From Sulfuricurvum sp. (GTDB lineage: Bacteria; Campylobacterota; Campylobacteria; Campylobacterales; Sulfurimonadaceae), in the NCBI RefSeq assembly GCF_022759005.1, contig NZ_JAEMQA010000011.1:1-50037 (forward strand): a DNA stretch of 50,037 nt, read 5' to 3'. Both the position numbers and the translations under genes were made by a program. The notes under the pieces are model-generated. The model worked only from the letters and a program-made list of their open reading frames with translations. It did no database searches and was not told the origin of the DNA. Below, piece after piece: positions 25,499 to 35,787 of this stretch (positions are counted from its first letter, which is position 1; each line of letters starts with the position of its first letter).

Positions 25499-25996
25499 TT
25501 AATGAGAATTCACACCCGAAGCGGCAATTTGAGCCACAAATCCATCCAACCCTTTTTGGGCTCCTTGTCGAATTGCATCAAAACGGGCTTGATCGGAGAT
25601 GATTGCGTTTGGTTCAATGTCAAAATCATACATCCCATGGGTAGAATAATTGGTATTTTTCCCCTCTTTGGTTTGTTGAATCGACAAATTTACCGTTGTT
25701 CGGTACGTTACTACATAACCATTTGTATCGTAACGAAGCGGAGTGAATACGACCGATTCAATCGCGATTCTAAGATGGGTTTTAGATTCATTTTTAGCGA
25801 CGAGAGAAGTTCTGAATTTCGTAATGACGGCCGTATCGACCGCGTCTTTGATGATCGCCGTATTTTGAGGATCTTCCATCGAAACAACCACTTCGGTACT
25901 GACACTCTCACCCAACACATTTTTCGTGCAATGGCTAACAGGTTGATACCCGCAACCGGCAAAAAAAATGAGAGCACTCAGTATCCAGTATTTCAT
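25499..25996 (-). CDS. lptE: LptE-like lipopolysaccharide-assembly lipoprotein
   Basis: 165 aa from the ATG at 25996 (AAGGG 6 nt upstream; an in-frame GTG is one codon earlier). Signal peptide with lipobox FFAGCGYQPVS. The short GCGYxP start and the position directly downstream of leuS match lptE (rlpB) in many proteobacteria, including E. coli. LptE plugs the LptD barrel that inserts LPS into the outer membrane. Sequence alone is weakly diagnostic, so the call leans on context. Confidence 0.72.
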   Translation of the reverse strand: MKYWILSALIFFAGCGYQPVSHCTKNVLGESVSTEVVVSMEDPQNTAIIKDAVDTAVITKFRTSLVAKNESKTHLRIAIESVVFTPLRYDTNGYVVTYRTTVNLSIQQTKEGKNTNYSTHGMYDFDIEPNAIISDQARFDAIRQGAQKGLDGFVAQIAASGVNSH

Positions 25997-25999
25997 CAC

Positions 26000-28447
26000 T
26001 TACCCTTTTATGACAAGATTCACAAGCTTGCCCGGAATAACGATCGCTTTGATGATCTCTTTGCCTTCGATCCATTTCCCTACGGATGCTTTTGCCATCT
26101 CAATAATGGCTGCTTCGTCTTCACCGACACCTACCTCAATGGTTGCGCGGTTTTTCCCATTGACCGATACACCCAGAGTAAGCGCTTCTACTTCGAAAAC
26201 TTCTTCGCATACTTTTTGAATCCCGAAGTTTTTCCCTTTAAATAACATCTCCGAGAGTTCCCAGCAGATATGCGGGACAATCGGCTCTAATATCGAGGTC
26301 AAAATCCAGTACCCTTCCGTCCATACGTCACGGTTTGTCTGCTCATTCAGTGCATTCATCGCTTCCATCACACCCGCAATCATCGTATTGAACGTGTGGC
26401 GCTCTCCGTACACCTCTTGAGCACGTTTCAGCGCTTCGTACACTTTTTTCCGTGCCGCTTTTTCTTCTTTGCTCAAAGAAGCATGATCGATCGTCGGTAA
26501 CGCTTCGGTAACGTTGACATTCGAAGCACGATCGGCGAACCGTTTTAAAAAGCGAAATGCCCCCTCGACCGCACTGTCGTTCCACTCCAACTCTTGGGTC
26601 GGAGGTGCCGCGAAAAGGATAAAAAGACGCGCCGTATCGGCACCGTATTTTTCAACCAATGCTCCCGGATCGACGGTGTTACCTTTAGATTTTGACATCT
26701 TCGCACCGTCTTTGAGAACCATCCCCTGCGTCAGAAGGTGCTCAAACGGCTCATCGGAGCTAACGTATCCCAAATCCCGCAACATTTTCGTAAAGAAACG
26801 GGCATACAGGAGGTGCAAAATCGCATGCTCGATCCCGCCGATGTAGTGATCGACACCCATCCAGTAATCGAGTGATTGTTTATCAAATGCCTCTTTGAAG
26901 TCGTTTTTGACCGTATAACGGAGAAAATACCATGAAGATTGAATGAACGTATCCATCGTATCGGTCTCACGGATTGCCGCTTTGCCGCATTTCGGGCAGG
27001 TACAGTGTTTCCATGTCGGGTGGTGTTCAAGCGGGTTCCCCTCACCGTTAATTACTACATCTTCGGGCAATGCAACCGGAAGCGCAGCTTTATCCTCAGG
27101 GACAATGCCGCACGAGTCACAATGAATCAAAGGAATCGGAGCACCCCAATAGCGCTGACGGCTGATTCCCCAATCTTTGAGACGGAAATTGATCACTTTT
27201 TTTCCAAGCTTATTGGCTTCAAAATAGTCCATAATAGCCGCTTTGGCGGCAACGTTATCCAAACCGCTGAACTCTCCGCTCTCATGAAGCGTACCCGTTT
27301 CAGTATAGGCGCATCCACTTGGGAGTTCACCTTCCGTCGGGAAAATCACTGCTTTGATCGGAAGGTTATATTTGGTCGCGAATTCATAATCGCGATCATC
27401 GTGCGCAGGTACCGCCATAACCGCACCCGAGCCGTAATCGGTGAGGACGAAATTCGCCACCCACACCGGTACTTCAGCGCCGGTGAGAGGATGGAGGACA
27501 TTCATCCCCAAGGAAACCCCCTCTTTCGGGCTGGTCGCGCGGTCGCGCGCGCTAACGCGCTGCATCGCTTTGATCGCATCCGCCGTCGCCTCATCGAGAA
27601 GACCGAAAGAGAGCATATGACGGACGATCTCATGCTCCGGTGCCAATGCCGCGTAGCTTACCCCATAAATGGTATCAGGGCGTGTGGTAAAAACATCAAA
27701 TCCCTCATACACCGCACCCAAACGCGCTTCACTCTCTGCATCAAATTTGAATTTAAATTCAAGTCCGTACGATTTCCCGATCCAGTTTTCCTGCATCGTC
27801 AAAACCTGTTTCGGCCACTTCCCCTCTAGTGTTTTAAGCGATTCGAGAAGCTCTTCGGCATAATCGCTGATTTTGAGATAGTATTGATACATCTCTTTTT
27901 GAACGATCGGTGTTCCGCATCTCCAGCATCCCCCATCGACAACTTGTTCATTCGCCAAAACGGTCAAATCGTGCGGACACCAGTTCAAAAACCCTTGTTT
28001 ACGGTATAAGAGACCCTTATTGAACATATCGATGATAAAGCCCTGCTCGAATGCCGTGTATTCAGGATTCGAGGTGGCAAACTCTCTATCTTCTGAAAAT
28101 GAGAGTCCCAAGCCGGCAAGTTCGCCGCGCATTGTCGCAATGTTCTCATAGGTCCATTTTTTCGGATGGACACCATGTTTGATCGCCGCATTTTCTGCCG
28201 GCATACCGAAACTGTCCCAACCGATCGGGTGGAGGACATTAAAACCTTGTTGACGGTAATAGCGGGCAAACGCATCACCGATCGTATAGTTACGAACGTG
28301 CCCCATATGGATACGACCTGATGGGTAGGGGAACATGCTGAGGACATATTTTTTCGGTTTGCTAAAATCGTTAGACGGTTCGTACGCTTTTGTCGTACTC
28401 CAAGTGCGCTGCCATTTGGCTTCAATCGATGCTGGGGAATAATTCAA
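26000..28447 (-). CDS. leuS: Leucyl-tRNA synthetase
   Basis: 815 aa class I synthetase. The HIGH-type motif is [14 protein letters not shown] (about 38-51) and KMSKS is [12 protein letters not shown] near 585. A CP1 editing domain is present ([20 protein letters not shown]). A C-x2-C pair in the zinc region ([20 protein letters not shown]) precedes the catalytic second half. It charges tRNA-Leu. The lptE GTG/ATG follows within a few bases of the stop. Confidence 0.98.
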   Translation of the reverse strand: MNYSPASIEAKWQRTWSTTKAYEPSNDFSKPKKYVLSMFPYPSGRIHMGHVRNYTIGDAFARYYRQQGFNVLHPIGWDSFGMPAENAAIKHGVHPKKWTYENIATMRGELAGLGLSFSEDREFATSNPEYTAFEQGFIIDMFNKGLLYRKQGFLNWCPHDLTVLANEQVVDGGCWRCGTPIVQKEMYQYYLKISDYAEELLESLKTLEGKWPKQVLTMQENWIGKSYGLEFKFKFDAESEARLGAVYEGFDVFTTRPDTIYGVSYAALAPEHEIVRHMLSFGLLDEATADAIKAMQRVSARDRATSPKEGVSLGMNVLHPLTGAEVPVWVANFVLTDYGSGAVMAVPAHDDRDYEFATKYNLPIKAVIFPTEGELPSGCAYTETGTLHESGEFSGLDNVAAKAAIMDYFEANKLGKKVINFRLKDWGISRQRYWGAPIPLIHCDSCGIVPEDKAALPVALPEDVVINGEGNPLEHHPTWKHCTCPKCGKAAIRETDTMDTFIQSSWYFLRYTVKNDFKEAFDKQSLDYWMGVDHYIGGIEHAILHLLYARFFTKMLRDLGYVSSDEPFEHLLTQGMVLKDGAKMSKSKGNTVDPGALVEKYGADTARLFILFAAPPTQELEWNDSAVEGAFRFLKRFADRASNVNVTEALPTIDHASLSKEEKAARKKVYEALKRAQEVYGERHTFNTMIAGVMEAMNALNEQTNRDVWTEGYWILTSILEPIVPHICWELSEMLFKGKNFGIQKVCEEVFEVEALTLGVSVNGKNRATIEVGVGEDEAAIIEMAKASVGKWIEGKEIIKAIVIPGKLVNLVIKG

Positions 28448-28471
28448 ACAAAACTCCTAAAATACTGCTTT

Positions 28472-29443
28472 TTACACTATGCCTTGCTCAAACTGAGCGC
28501 GCATTTTCTCTTTTTCGGCTTGCATTTTTTGTTTTTCAGCCATTTTTTCACGGTAGCGTGCAACGCTAAATCCAGTCCAAACAACCAATTGTGCCGCAAC
28601 GAAAATAGAACTGTAGGTTCCGATAATAACCCCGACAAGCATTGGGAAACTAAATCCGAGCATAATATCGCCACCGAACAAGAACAAGGTCAAGACGACA
28701 AAAAAGACCGTCAAAGAGGTCAATGTCGTTCGCGACTGAGTGCGGGAGACCGCTTCGTTAACGATCATGACGAAATCACTGCTTTTGGATTCTTGGATAT
28801 GCTCGCGAATACGGTCATAGACGATAATGGTATCGTGAATCGAATACCCCAAAATCATCAGCATTGCCGCGACACTCTCGATATTAAAATCGATCTCAAA
28901 ATAGGAGACAAACCCGAATGTTATGACGATGTCATGGACAATCGCGATAATTGCCGCCAATGCAAAACGCCACTCATAGCGAAATGTTACCATCGCCATG
29001 ATTGCACCCAGTGTCAACAAAAACGCAGTAAGCCCTTTGACACGGAGCTCATCTCCGACTTTCGGTCCGACCATATCGACACGACGGATTTCGAACTCTC
29101 CTGTCCCTTTAAGAACCTCACGGGTTACGTCACCGATATCTTTGCTCAAACCGTCCGTCGACGCGGCAGTTTTAATGACAATCTCTTCGGGTGAACCGAA
29201 CTCACTGACCGCCGCATGTTTGAACAACTCGTCTTTTTCGAGCGCTTCACGCACTTTATTAATCGGAGCCGGTCCTTGGTATTTGACCTGAACAACGGTT
29301 CCGCCGGTAAAATCGATGCCAAAAGAAAACCCTTTGGTTGCGATAAGCCCGATCGCCACAAAAAAGAGGAGAAATGAGGCTACGAAAAAGATTTTCCCTT
29401 TTCCGAGGAAGTTATAGACCTTATCTTCTTTAAACAATTCCAT
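28472..29443 (-). CDS. secF: Protein-export membrane protein SecF
   Basis: 323 aa with six expected transmembrane segments. The family motifs GIDFTGGTVVQV (first periplasmic domain) and LMILGYSIHDTIIVYDRIRE are clear. SecF pairs with SecD to drive late steps of Sec translocation using the proton gradient. It starts 2 nt after secD. The charged C-terminal tail (KMAEKQKMQAEKEKMRAQ) is cytoplasmic. Confidence 0.96.
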   Translation of the reverse strand: MELFKEDKVYNFLGKGKIFFVASFLLFFVAIGLIATKGFSFGIDFTGGTVVQVKYQGPAPINKVREALEKDELFKHAAVSEFGSPEEIVIKTAASTDGLSKDIGDVTREVLKGTGEFEIRRVDMVGPKVGDELRVKGLTAFLLTLGAIMAMVTFRYEWRFALAAIIAIVHDIVITFGFVSYFEIDFNIESVAAMLMILGYSIHDTIIVYDRIREHIQESKSSDFVMIVNEAVSRTQSRTTLTSLTVFFVVLTLFLFGGDIMLGFSFPMLVGVIIGTYSSIFVAAQLVVWTGFSVARYREKMAEKQKMQAEKEKMRAQFEQGIV

Positions 29444-29445
29444 GA

Positions 29446-31020
29446 TTAGTTAACCTTTCTCGTCATACCAAACCACAGTTTGTAGTTTTTCGATTTTTCG
29501 ATGCGCGGGGTGAAAAGTTGGAAAATTCCGTACGTCCCGACAATCGCCGTAAGCATAGATGCCAAAATCCCCATGCTAAGAGTAACGGCAAACCCTTTGA
29601 TCGCTCCCGTTCCGTAGACATAGAGGATTGTACATGCGATGATTTGGGTAATGTTCGAATCCAAAATCGCCCGCATCGCTTTGCTGTATCCCTCTTGGAG
29701 TGCCCGTTTCAATCCGATACCCAAACGGATCTGTTCACGTACACGTTCGTTGATGATGATATTCGCATCGACCGCCAAACCGATATGCAGAACGATCCCC
29801 GCCATCCCTGGCAAGGTCAACGTCGCACCCAGCAGCGCCATCATCGCCAAAATAATAAAGATATTGATCACAACGGCAAGATTTGCGATAATCCCCGCCA
29901 AGCCGTAATACATGATCATGAAAACCAATACTAGCACGAATCCACTCACCAATGCCAAAGAAGAGGCTTTGATACTATCTGCCCCAAGGCTCGGTCCGAC
30001 AGAGCGTTTTTCCAACATATAAATCGGAGCCAAGAGTGCACCGGAACGAAGAGCGATCGCCAAATCGTTCGCTTCGGCAACACTGTAGTTTCCGCTGATT
30101 TGTCCGCTTCCGCCGCCGATACGCTCATTAATGACCGGAGCGGAATAAACTTTTCCGTCCAATACGATCGCGAGCCGTTTACCGACGCTTTTACCGGTAA
30201 AATCTCCGAAAATCTGCGCACCCGCAGAATTAAGCGAGAAGTTGATTACCGGACGGTTATTTTGATCGTATCCGACATGAGCATCGGTGAGCATCGTCCC
30301 ATCCAAAATCGGGATCTCGTTGACCAAATGTTTTGTTTTTGGCAACAACGCATCTTCGAGAATTTTATCTCCATACATTGCCGCTTCCGCGTCACTGAGA
30401 TCATTAACACGCATCGCACGGTCTTCATCCACCGCCATCAGTTCGAGCTTGGCCGCACGAGAGATCAACTCACGCGCACGCTGCTCTTCGGCTTGCGTTT
30501 TGATCCCTGGCAACTCCACCAAAATTTTATCGACACCCTGACGCGCAACAACCGGCTCCGCCAATCCAAATTGGTCAAGCCGGTTACGGATCGTTTCGAT
30601 AGCTTGATCGACCGATTGGGTTTTCAGTTTCTCTACCTCTTCAGGTTTGAACGAGACACTGTACGATTCGCCCGAGTTTTTTACCGCAGCACCCTGAATC
30701 GTTTTGAGATATTCGTCGATTTTTGCTTTGTCTTCGGCATCGAGTGCGGTGAACACCACCGTCCCCTCTTCGACGCTCAAACCGTCGATCAGAATATCAT
30801 TTTGCTCGGTAAAATGTTTGATCCCCGATGCGACCGATTTGAGTTGCGAGTTGACCGCTTCTTCGGTTTTAACCCCCAAAAGAAGATGCAATCCCCCCTG
30901 AAGATCAAGCCCTAGGGTAACTTTTGCACCATGTTGGCTTTGGGTCAAAGACGGTATCGAGAAAAGTATCCCGAAAACAGCGGCGACTATGAGTAATACG
31001 ACGCGGAAATTAAGCTTCAT
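29446..31020 (-). CDS. secD: Protein-export membrane protein SecD
   Basis: 524 aa from the ATG at 31020 (MKLNFRVVLL); an in-frame TTG six codons earlier is less likely. Motifs: GLDLQGGLHLLLGV near the start, then IALRSGALLAPI, and the RND-like membrane part IVLHIGLAVDANIIINERVREQI. It overlaps the yajC end by 11 nt. Operon yajC-secD-secF. Confidence 0.96.
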   Translation of the reverse strand: MKLNFRVVLLIVAAVFGILFSIPSLTQSQHGAKVTLGLDLQGGLHLLLGVKTEEAVNSQLKSVASGIKHFTEQNDILIDGLSVEEGTVVFTALDAEDKAKIDEYLKTIQGAAVKNSGESYSVSFKPEEVEKLKTQSVDQAIETIRNRLDQFGLAEPVVARQGVDKILVELPGIKTQAEEQRARELISRAAKLELMAVDEDRAMRVNDLSDAEAAMYGDKILEDALLPKTKHLVNEIPILDGTMLTDAHVGYDQNNRPVINFSLNSAGAQIFGDFTGKSVGKRLAIVLDGKVYSAPVINERIGGGSGQISGNYSVAEANDLAIALRSGALLAPIYMLEKRSVGPSLGADSIKASSLALVSGFVLVLVFMIMYYGLAGIIANLAVVINIFIILAMMALLGATLTLPGMAGIVLHIGLAVDANIIINERVREQIRLGIGLKRALQEGYSKAMRAILDSNITQIIACTILYVYGTGAIKGFAVTLSMGILASMLTAIVGTYGIFQLFTPRIEKSKNYKLWFGMTRKVN

Positions 31021-31276
31021 CCTCGTACTTTCTCGCAACCGCTTCTTTGACGAGGCGTGCTTCGGTTTCGTTATTCATTTTGATCAAGAAATAGCTCTCT
31101 TCGACTTTTTTAATTTCGACGATTAGTCCGCCGCTGGTGACGATTTTGTCCCCTTTTGTGAGGGCTTCAAGCATTGCTTTGTGCTTTTTTGCCTGCTCAT
31201 TTTGAGGACGAATGATCACGAAATACATAATAGCGATCAAAAAGACGAATGGGAGAATTTGTTGAAGAATTTCCAT
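31010..31276 (-). CDS. yajC: Preprotein translocase subunit YajC
   Basis: 88 aa from the ATG at 31276 (MEILQQILPFVFLIAIMYFV). One transmembrane helix, then the hallmark IIRPQNEQAKKHKAMLEALTKGDKIVTSGGL. YajC associates with SecDF. A TATAAT on the minus strand (31309-31314) probably drives yajC-secD-secF. Confidence 0.95.
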   Translation of the reverse strand: MEILQQILPFVFLIAIMYFVIIRPQNEQAKKHKAMLEALTKGDKIVTSGGLIVEIKKVEESYFLIKMNNETEARLVKEAVARKYEDEA

Positions 31277-31345
31277 GGATATCCTTGGGTAATGTGAAAT
31301 TGGGGCATTATACTCAAATGTGGCTAACAACGCTATAATTCCCCC

Positions 31346-32563
31346 ATGAAATATCGATCAACCCCCATTATTGAACTCATTATCGCTCCGTTGCTTATCG
31401 CCCTTTTATTCTCCGCGTTTATCTATTGGGAACATTTTGCCCTCACCTCAAAAGCGCTCAATACCCTCTCGGGAGTCTTGGCGATTTATGCCCTGCTGCA
31501 CGCACCTAAACGGGTGGTTGTCATCAGCGGGTTTTGGATCGGATGGCTCTGGTGCTATTGGATCGGCTTTAGCTTCCAATACTACGGTCTTGGATGGGCG
31601 ACATGGCTTGTGGCGCTGGGATTTGGATTCGTCTATGCCCTCTATTACGGGACAATGGCACTCACCGCCAATGCCCTGCTCCGTGCGCTTATCTTGTTCG
31701 GTCTCACCTTTGTGTGGCCGATGGATTTCAACTGGATGCAACCCGAAATTATCTTTGTGGAGAGCTATCTCGGATTTTCCAAATGGCAGTTTGCTCTGAT
31801 CCTTTTTGCCCTTGCTTCAACTGCCTATTTTAAAGGATGGAAAAAACCGATCCCGCTACTATTACTCCTTGGGGCAATTCAAACCTCTTATACTCCTCCT
31901 CCGATGCCAGAGTTAAAAATCAAACTGGTCTCAACCGATATTTCGCAAAATTTCAAATGGCAAAGTGAACAATTACCGCAAACGATAGACGATGATTTCA
32001 TCGCTATCGATGAGGCGATTCAACAAGGATACGATCTTGTTGTCCTCCCCGAAGCAGCATTCCCCCTTTTTATGAACAGACATCCTGCAATTTCCGAAGC
32101 ACTTAAAAAACGTTCTTTTTACATCACAATCCTCACGGGTACTCTGCACAAAGAACACGGTCTTAATTACAATGTTTCGTACTTGTTTAATAGTGGAAAT
32201 ATTACCGTCGCCAAAAAAACAGTATTGGTACCCTTTGGAGAATATATCCCTCTCCCCGGTTTTTTAAAAGAGTGGGTTAATCGCCATATTTTCGGGGGAG
32301 TATCCGATTTCGTTACCGCCAAAAAACCGACCGATTTCACTATCAAAGGGGTGACGTTCCGCAATGCCGTCTGCTACGAGGCAACCCGCAAAGAGCTCTA
32401 TACTCCGAATGTTCGTTATATGATAGCGGTCAGTAATAACGGATGGTTCAAACCCTCCATCGAACCGACACTGCAAAAACTATTAATCCGTTTTTATGCC
32501 CGACAAAATAATACGATGGTGTTTCATTCGGCGAACGGCGGAGGAACTGGGATAGTGTATTAA
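31346..32563 (+). CDS. lnt: Apolipoprotein N-acyltransferase
   Basis: 405 aa. The N-terminal half has several membrane helices; the C-terminal nitrilase-like domain carries the triad: Glu in VVLPEAAFP, Lys in AKKTVLVPFGEY and Cys in NAVCYEATRKE. It adds the third acyl chain to lipoproteins in the inner membrane. It is shorter than E. coli Lnt (512 aa). The ATG directly follows CCCCC with no Shine-Dalgarno, and a TATAAT (31334-31339) is 6 nt upstream, so a leaderless mRNA is predicted. Confidence 0.92.
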   Translation: MKYRSTPIIELIIAPLLIALLFSAFIYWEHFALTSKALNTLSGVLAIYALLHAPKRVVVISGFWIGWLWCYWIGFSFQYYGLGWATWLVALGFGFVYALYYGTMALTANALLRALILFGLTFVWPMDFNWMQPEIIFVESYLGFSKWQFALILFALASTAYFKGWKKPIPLLLLLGAIQTSYTPPPMPELKIKLVSTDISQNFKWQSEQLPQTIDDDFIAIDEAIQQGYDLVVLPEAAFPLFMNRHPAISEALKKRSFYITILTGTLHKEHGLNYNVSYLFNSGNITVAKKTVLVPFGEYIPLPGFLKEWVNRHIFGGVSDFVTAKKPTDFTIKGVTFRNAVCYEATRKELYTPNVRYMIAVSNNGWFKPSIEPTLQKLLIRFYARQNNTMVFHSANGGGTGIVY

Positions 32564-32569
32564 ATGGAG

Positions 32570-32596
32570 AATCAAGCCCTCGGGCTTGATTTTTTT
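32570..32596 (+). terminator. Intrinsic terminator of lnt
   Basis: AATCAAGCCC-TC-GGGCTTGATT forms a 9-10 bp stem followed by TTTTT. It ends transcription of lnt before it enters the convergent biotin carboxylase gene, whose stop codon touches the T-tract. Confidence 0.9.
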
Positions 32597-34052
32597 AGTG
32601 GCGAACGTTGAGGTTGTTTTTCTTAATAGCGTCGATAACCGCTGCGATATGTTTCATTTTAGCCTCTTCGTCATCCATGTTGTGGATCGCATCGAGGTTA
32701 AAGTGTTGCAATTTCGTATCAAGGTATCCCGTATCGAGTTCACCTTTGATGAAGTGCTCATCACGAACGATTTGACGGTGAAGCGGGATATTGGTCGGCA
32801 CACCCTCGATCAAGAACTCATCCAATGCACGTCGCGCTTTACGAACCGCATCTTCCCATGTCAACGCCGTAACGATCAATTTACCGATCATTGAGTCGTA
32901 GTTGGCAGGAATTTGGTAATTGGTATACGCCATAGAGTCCAAACGCACTCCCGGACCGCCCGGTGCAAGGTAGTTCGTGATAAGACCCGGTGAGGGTACA
33001 AAACCGAGCTTCGGGTTTTCCGCATTGATACGGAACTCGATCGCGTATCCACGGAATTTGATCTCTTCTTGCATGAAGATCAACGGATCACCCTCAGCGA
33101 TTTGGATCATACGTTGGATCAAGTCGATCCCTGAGATCGCTTCAGTAACCGGATGTTCTACTTGAACACGGGTGTTCATTTCGATGAAATAGATGTTGTC
33201 GTCTTGGTCAACCAGATACTCGATGGTCCCGACACTCTCGTAGCCGAGTTTGAACATCGCTTTGGTAGAGATACGGTACAACTCACGGCGAGTCGCTTCG
33301 TTCAAGAGCGGTGATGGAGCGATTTCGATCACTTTTTGGTGACGGCGTTGGATCGAACAGTCACGGTCTCCGAGGTGAACCACGTTACCGTATTTGTCCG
33401 CAACGATTTGGATCTCAATGTGGCGTGGGTTTTTGAGGTATTTTTCGATGAACACTTCACCGCGGCTGAAGAAACGGAGTGCTTCTTTGGTTGCAGATTC
33501 GTACATCTCTTTGAAATCTTCGGCACGTTCTACGATACGCATACCGCGTCCGCCGCCCCCGAATGCCGCTTTGATGATGATCGGGAATCCGATACCGGTT
33601 GCGATTTTTTCCGCATCTTCGATGTTGTCGATCGGCTCATCCGTACCCGGAAGCATCGGAACACCGACAGCGCGCATCGCTACTTTTGAAGCCATTTTAT
33701 CCCCGAACAGTGCGATATGCTCCGGTTTCGGTCCGATGAAGATGATACCGTTATCCGCACACGCTTGCGCAAACTCAGCACTCTCAGATAGGAATCCGTA
33801 CCCCGGATGGATCGCGTCACAATCGGCTTTTTTCGCCAACGAGATGATTTTATCGTACTCAAGATACGCGGCAATCGGGTCACCCATAATCGGATAGCAC
33901 TCATCAGCTTTACGAACCCAAACGCCGTTTACGTCTGCTTCTGAAAACACGACAACACTTTTAATCCCCAGCTCTTTACAAGCACGAATAATACGAAGTG
34001 CGATCTCACCACGGTTTGCAATCAATACTTTGCTGATCTTTTTAGTTTCCAC
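32595..34052 (-). CDS. Biotin carboxylase subunit (acetyl-CoA or pyruvate carboxylase type)
   Basis: 485 aa ATP-grasp biotin carboxylase. N-terminal KVLIANRGEIALRIIRAC, ATP-grasp loop KAAFGGGGRGMRIV, biotin/catalytic region CSIQRRHQKVIEIAP and EMNTRVQVEHPVTE. It is about 35 aa longer than E. coli AccC, with an extra acidic/basic C-terminal tail. The IEIAP sequence after RRHQKV resembles stand-alone pyruvate or 2-oxo-acid carboxylase A subunits more than AccC (IEESP), so the partner is uncertain. No biotin carrier gene is adjacent. Promoter TTGCAT-17-TATAAT lies upstream. Confidence 0.88.
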   Translation of the reverse strand: METKKISKVLIANRGEIALRIIRACKELGIKSVVVFSEADVNGVWVRKADECYPIMGDPIAAYLEYDKIISLAKKADCDAIHPGYGFLSESAEFAQACADNGIIFIGPKPEHIALFGDKMASKVAMRAVGVPMLPGTDEPIDNIEDAEKIATGIGFPIIIKAAFGGGGRGMRIVERAEDFKEMYESATKEALRFFSRGEVFIEKYLKNPRHIEIQIVADKYGNVVHLGDRDCSIQRRHQKVIEIAPSPLLNEATRRELYRISTKAMFKLGYESVGTIEYLVDQDDNIYFIEMNTRVQVEHPVTEAISGIDLIQRMIQIAEGDPLIFMQEEIKFRGYAIEFRINAENPKLGFVPSPGLITNYLAPGGPGVRLDSMAYTNYQIPANYDSMIGKLIVTALTWEDAVRKARRALDEFLIEGVPTNIPLHRQIVRDEHFIKGELDTGYLDTKLQHFNLDAIHNMDDEEAKMKHIAAVIDAIKKNNLNVRH

Positions 34053-34122
34053 TACTTATTCCTCATTTGAACATCATTGAGTATTAAAGACTCTGATACC
34101 CGATATCCGATTTAAAAACGAA

Positions 34123-34151
34123 ATTATAGGATAATTCTCCTGTGAATGCAA
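34123..34151 (-). promoter_or_regulatory. Promoter of the biotin carboxylase gene
   Basis: On the minus strand TTGCAT (34151-34146) and TATAAT (34128-34123) are 17 bp apart. They lie 70 nt upstream of the ATG at 34052. Confidence 0.7.
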
Positions 34152-34221
34152 AACTTTTTACCTTATCTCTAGGAGATTGAACGGCGAGATTCGTTTATTC
34201 CCACCGTTTCACTGATAATTA

Positions 34222-34250
34222 TTGGTTTTTTTAGCATTCTTTATTATACT
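34222..34250 (+). promoter_or_regulatory. Promoter of cysK
   Basis: TTGGTT (34222-34227) and TATACT (34245-34250) are 17 bp apart and end 26 nt before the cysK ATG. Confidence 0.6.
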
Positions 34251-34276
34251 TAGGGTCAAAAAAACGGGGATATCTA

Positions 34277-35200
34277 ATGAACATAGCGGCTAATATCACT
34301 GAACTTATCGGAAATACCCCTTTGGTGCGTCTCAATACTCTCTCCAACACGAGCGGTGCTACCGTTTTGGGTAAATGCGAATTCATGAACCCGACCAGTT
34401 CCGTCAAAGACCGTATCGGATTCAACATGATCAAATCGGCAATGGATACAGGATTGATCAATCAAGAAACGCTTATCATCGAACCGACCAGCGGCAATAC
34501 CGGTATCGCACTCGCGGCTATCTGTACGGCATTGGGGCTCAAGCTCACCCTCACGATGCCCGAATCGATGTCGATCGAGCGCCGCAATCTCCTCAAAGCG
34601 CTCGGAGCCAATCTGGTACTGACCCCAGCCGCATTAGGGATGAAAGGGGCGATCGACGAAGCAGATAAGCTCGTCGCATCTCACCCTAACGCTATCGTCT
34701 TGCAGCAATTTGCCAATCCCGCGAATCCCGCCATTCATCGTGTCACTACAGCACAAGAGATTTTACGCGACACCGATAATACCGTCGATATTTTCGTTGC
34801 TGCCGTCGGAACGGGGGGAACGTTGACAGGGACAGGCGAAGCGCTCAGAGAAACACTCCCTAACGTTCAGATCATCGCCGTTGAACCGAAAGATTCTGCC
34901 GTCCTCTCGGGTGGAAAACCCGGACCGCACAAAATTCAAGGGATCGGAGCGGGGTTTGTTCCCAAAGTCCTCAATACCACCCTTTATAATGAGGTTATCA
35001 CCGTCAGCAACGACGACGCGATCGCGGCAGCCAAAGCGTTAGCGAAAACTGAAGGACTACTGGTGGGCATTTCTGCCGGAGCCAACATCCATGCCGCTTC
35101 GCTGATCGCCGCACGTCCTGAGAACAAAGGAAAGACGATCGTCACCATCCTCTGCGATACCGCCGAACGCTACCTCAGCACCCCGTTATTCGACGCCTGA
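34277..35200 (+). CDS. cysK: Cysteine synthase A
   Basis: 307 aa PLP enzyme. The Schiff-base lysine is in PTSSVKDRIGFNMI (about 42), the substrate loop is EPTSGNTGIALA, and the phosphate-binding glycine loop is AVGTGGTLTGTGE. It makes cysteine from O-acetylserine and sulfide, fitting a sulfur-metabolising host. Its stop overlaps the start of the next gene by 1 nt. Confidence 0.96.
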   Translation: MNIAANITELIGNTPLVRLNTLSNTSGATVLGKCEFMNPTSSVKDRIGFNMIKSAMDTGLINQETLIIEPTSGNTGIALAAICTALGLKLTLTMPESMSIERRNLLKALGANLVLTPAALGMKGAIDEADKLVASHPNAIVLQQFANPANPAIHRVTTAQEILRDTDNTVDIFVAAVGTGGTLTGTGEALRETLPNVQIIAVEPKDSAVLSGGKPGPHKIQGIGAGFVPKVLNTTLYNEVITVSNDDAIAAAKALAKTEGLLVGISAGANIHAASLIAARPENKGKTIVTILCDTAERYLSTPLFDA

Positions 35201-35769
35201 TGCTCTTAGAAACCATCCGCTGTGAGTCAGGAGAGGGACACCACCTCCCCTATCATCAAGCAAGGCTGGACAACGCTCTCAAAACTCTCGGATACGATAC
35301 GAGTTATCCGCTGCAAACCCTTATTTCTCCCCCCGATAATGGACTCTATCGCTGCCGTTTTCTCTACGATCAAAACGGATACCGTATTGAATATCACCCC
35401 TATGTCCCTAAAAAAATTGCTTCATTGCGATTGGTTCAAGGCGATGAAGTGGAGTATTCCCTTAAATTTGCCGATCGGGATGCATTAAATCTCCTCTATG
35501 AAAAACGCGACGGGTGCGATGACATCCTTATCATCAAAAATGGACTCATCGCAGACACGACTATTGCCAACATCGCGTTATACATTCAGGGCAAATGGGT
35601 AACCCCCTCAACACCCATTTTAGAGGGGACAACCCGTGCACGACTGATCGATAACGGTACTCTTTCTACGGCGTATCTCACCCCTTCAGATTGTACAAAA
35701 GCGACCAAAGTAGCCATCATGAATGCGATGGTGGGATTCGTTGAAGTGGATAATGGTATAATTACCTAA
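35200..35769 (+). CDS. Aminotransferase class IV, PabC-like
   Basis: 189 aa fold-type IV PLP enzyme. LPYHQARLDNALKTLG is the N-terminal arm; the likely PLP lysine is in YSLKFADRDALN; ILIIKNGLIADTTIANIALY is the cofactor-binding block. Short forms of this kind act as 4-amino-4-deoxychorismate lyases in folate synthesis, but branched-chain transaminase activity cannot be excluded by eye. Start overlaps cysK by 1 nt (TGATG). Confidence 0.78.
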   Translation: MLLETIRCESGEGHHLPYHQARLDNALKTLGYDTSYPLQTLISPPDNGLYRCRFLYDQNGYRIEYHPYVPKKIASLRLVQGDEVEYSLKFADRDALNLLYEKRDGCDDILIIKNGLIADTTIANIALYIQGKWVTPSTPILEGTTRARLIDNGTLSTAYLTPSDCTKATKVAIMNAMVGFVEVDNGIIT

Positions 35770-35787
35770 AAAAACAGGTCAAAACTC

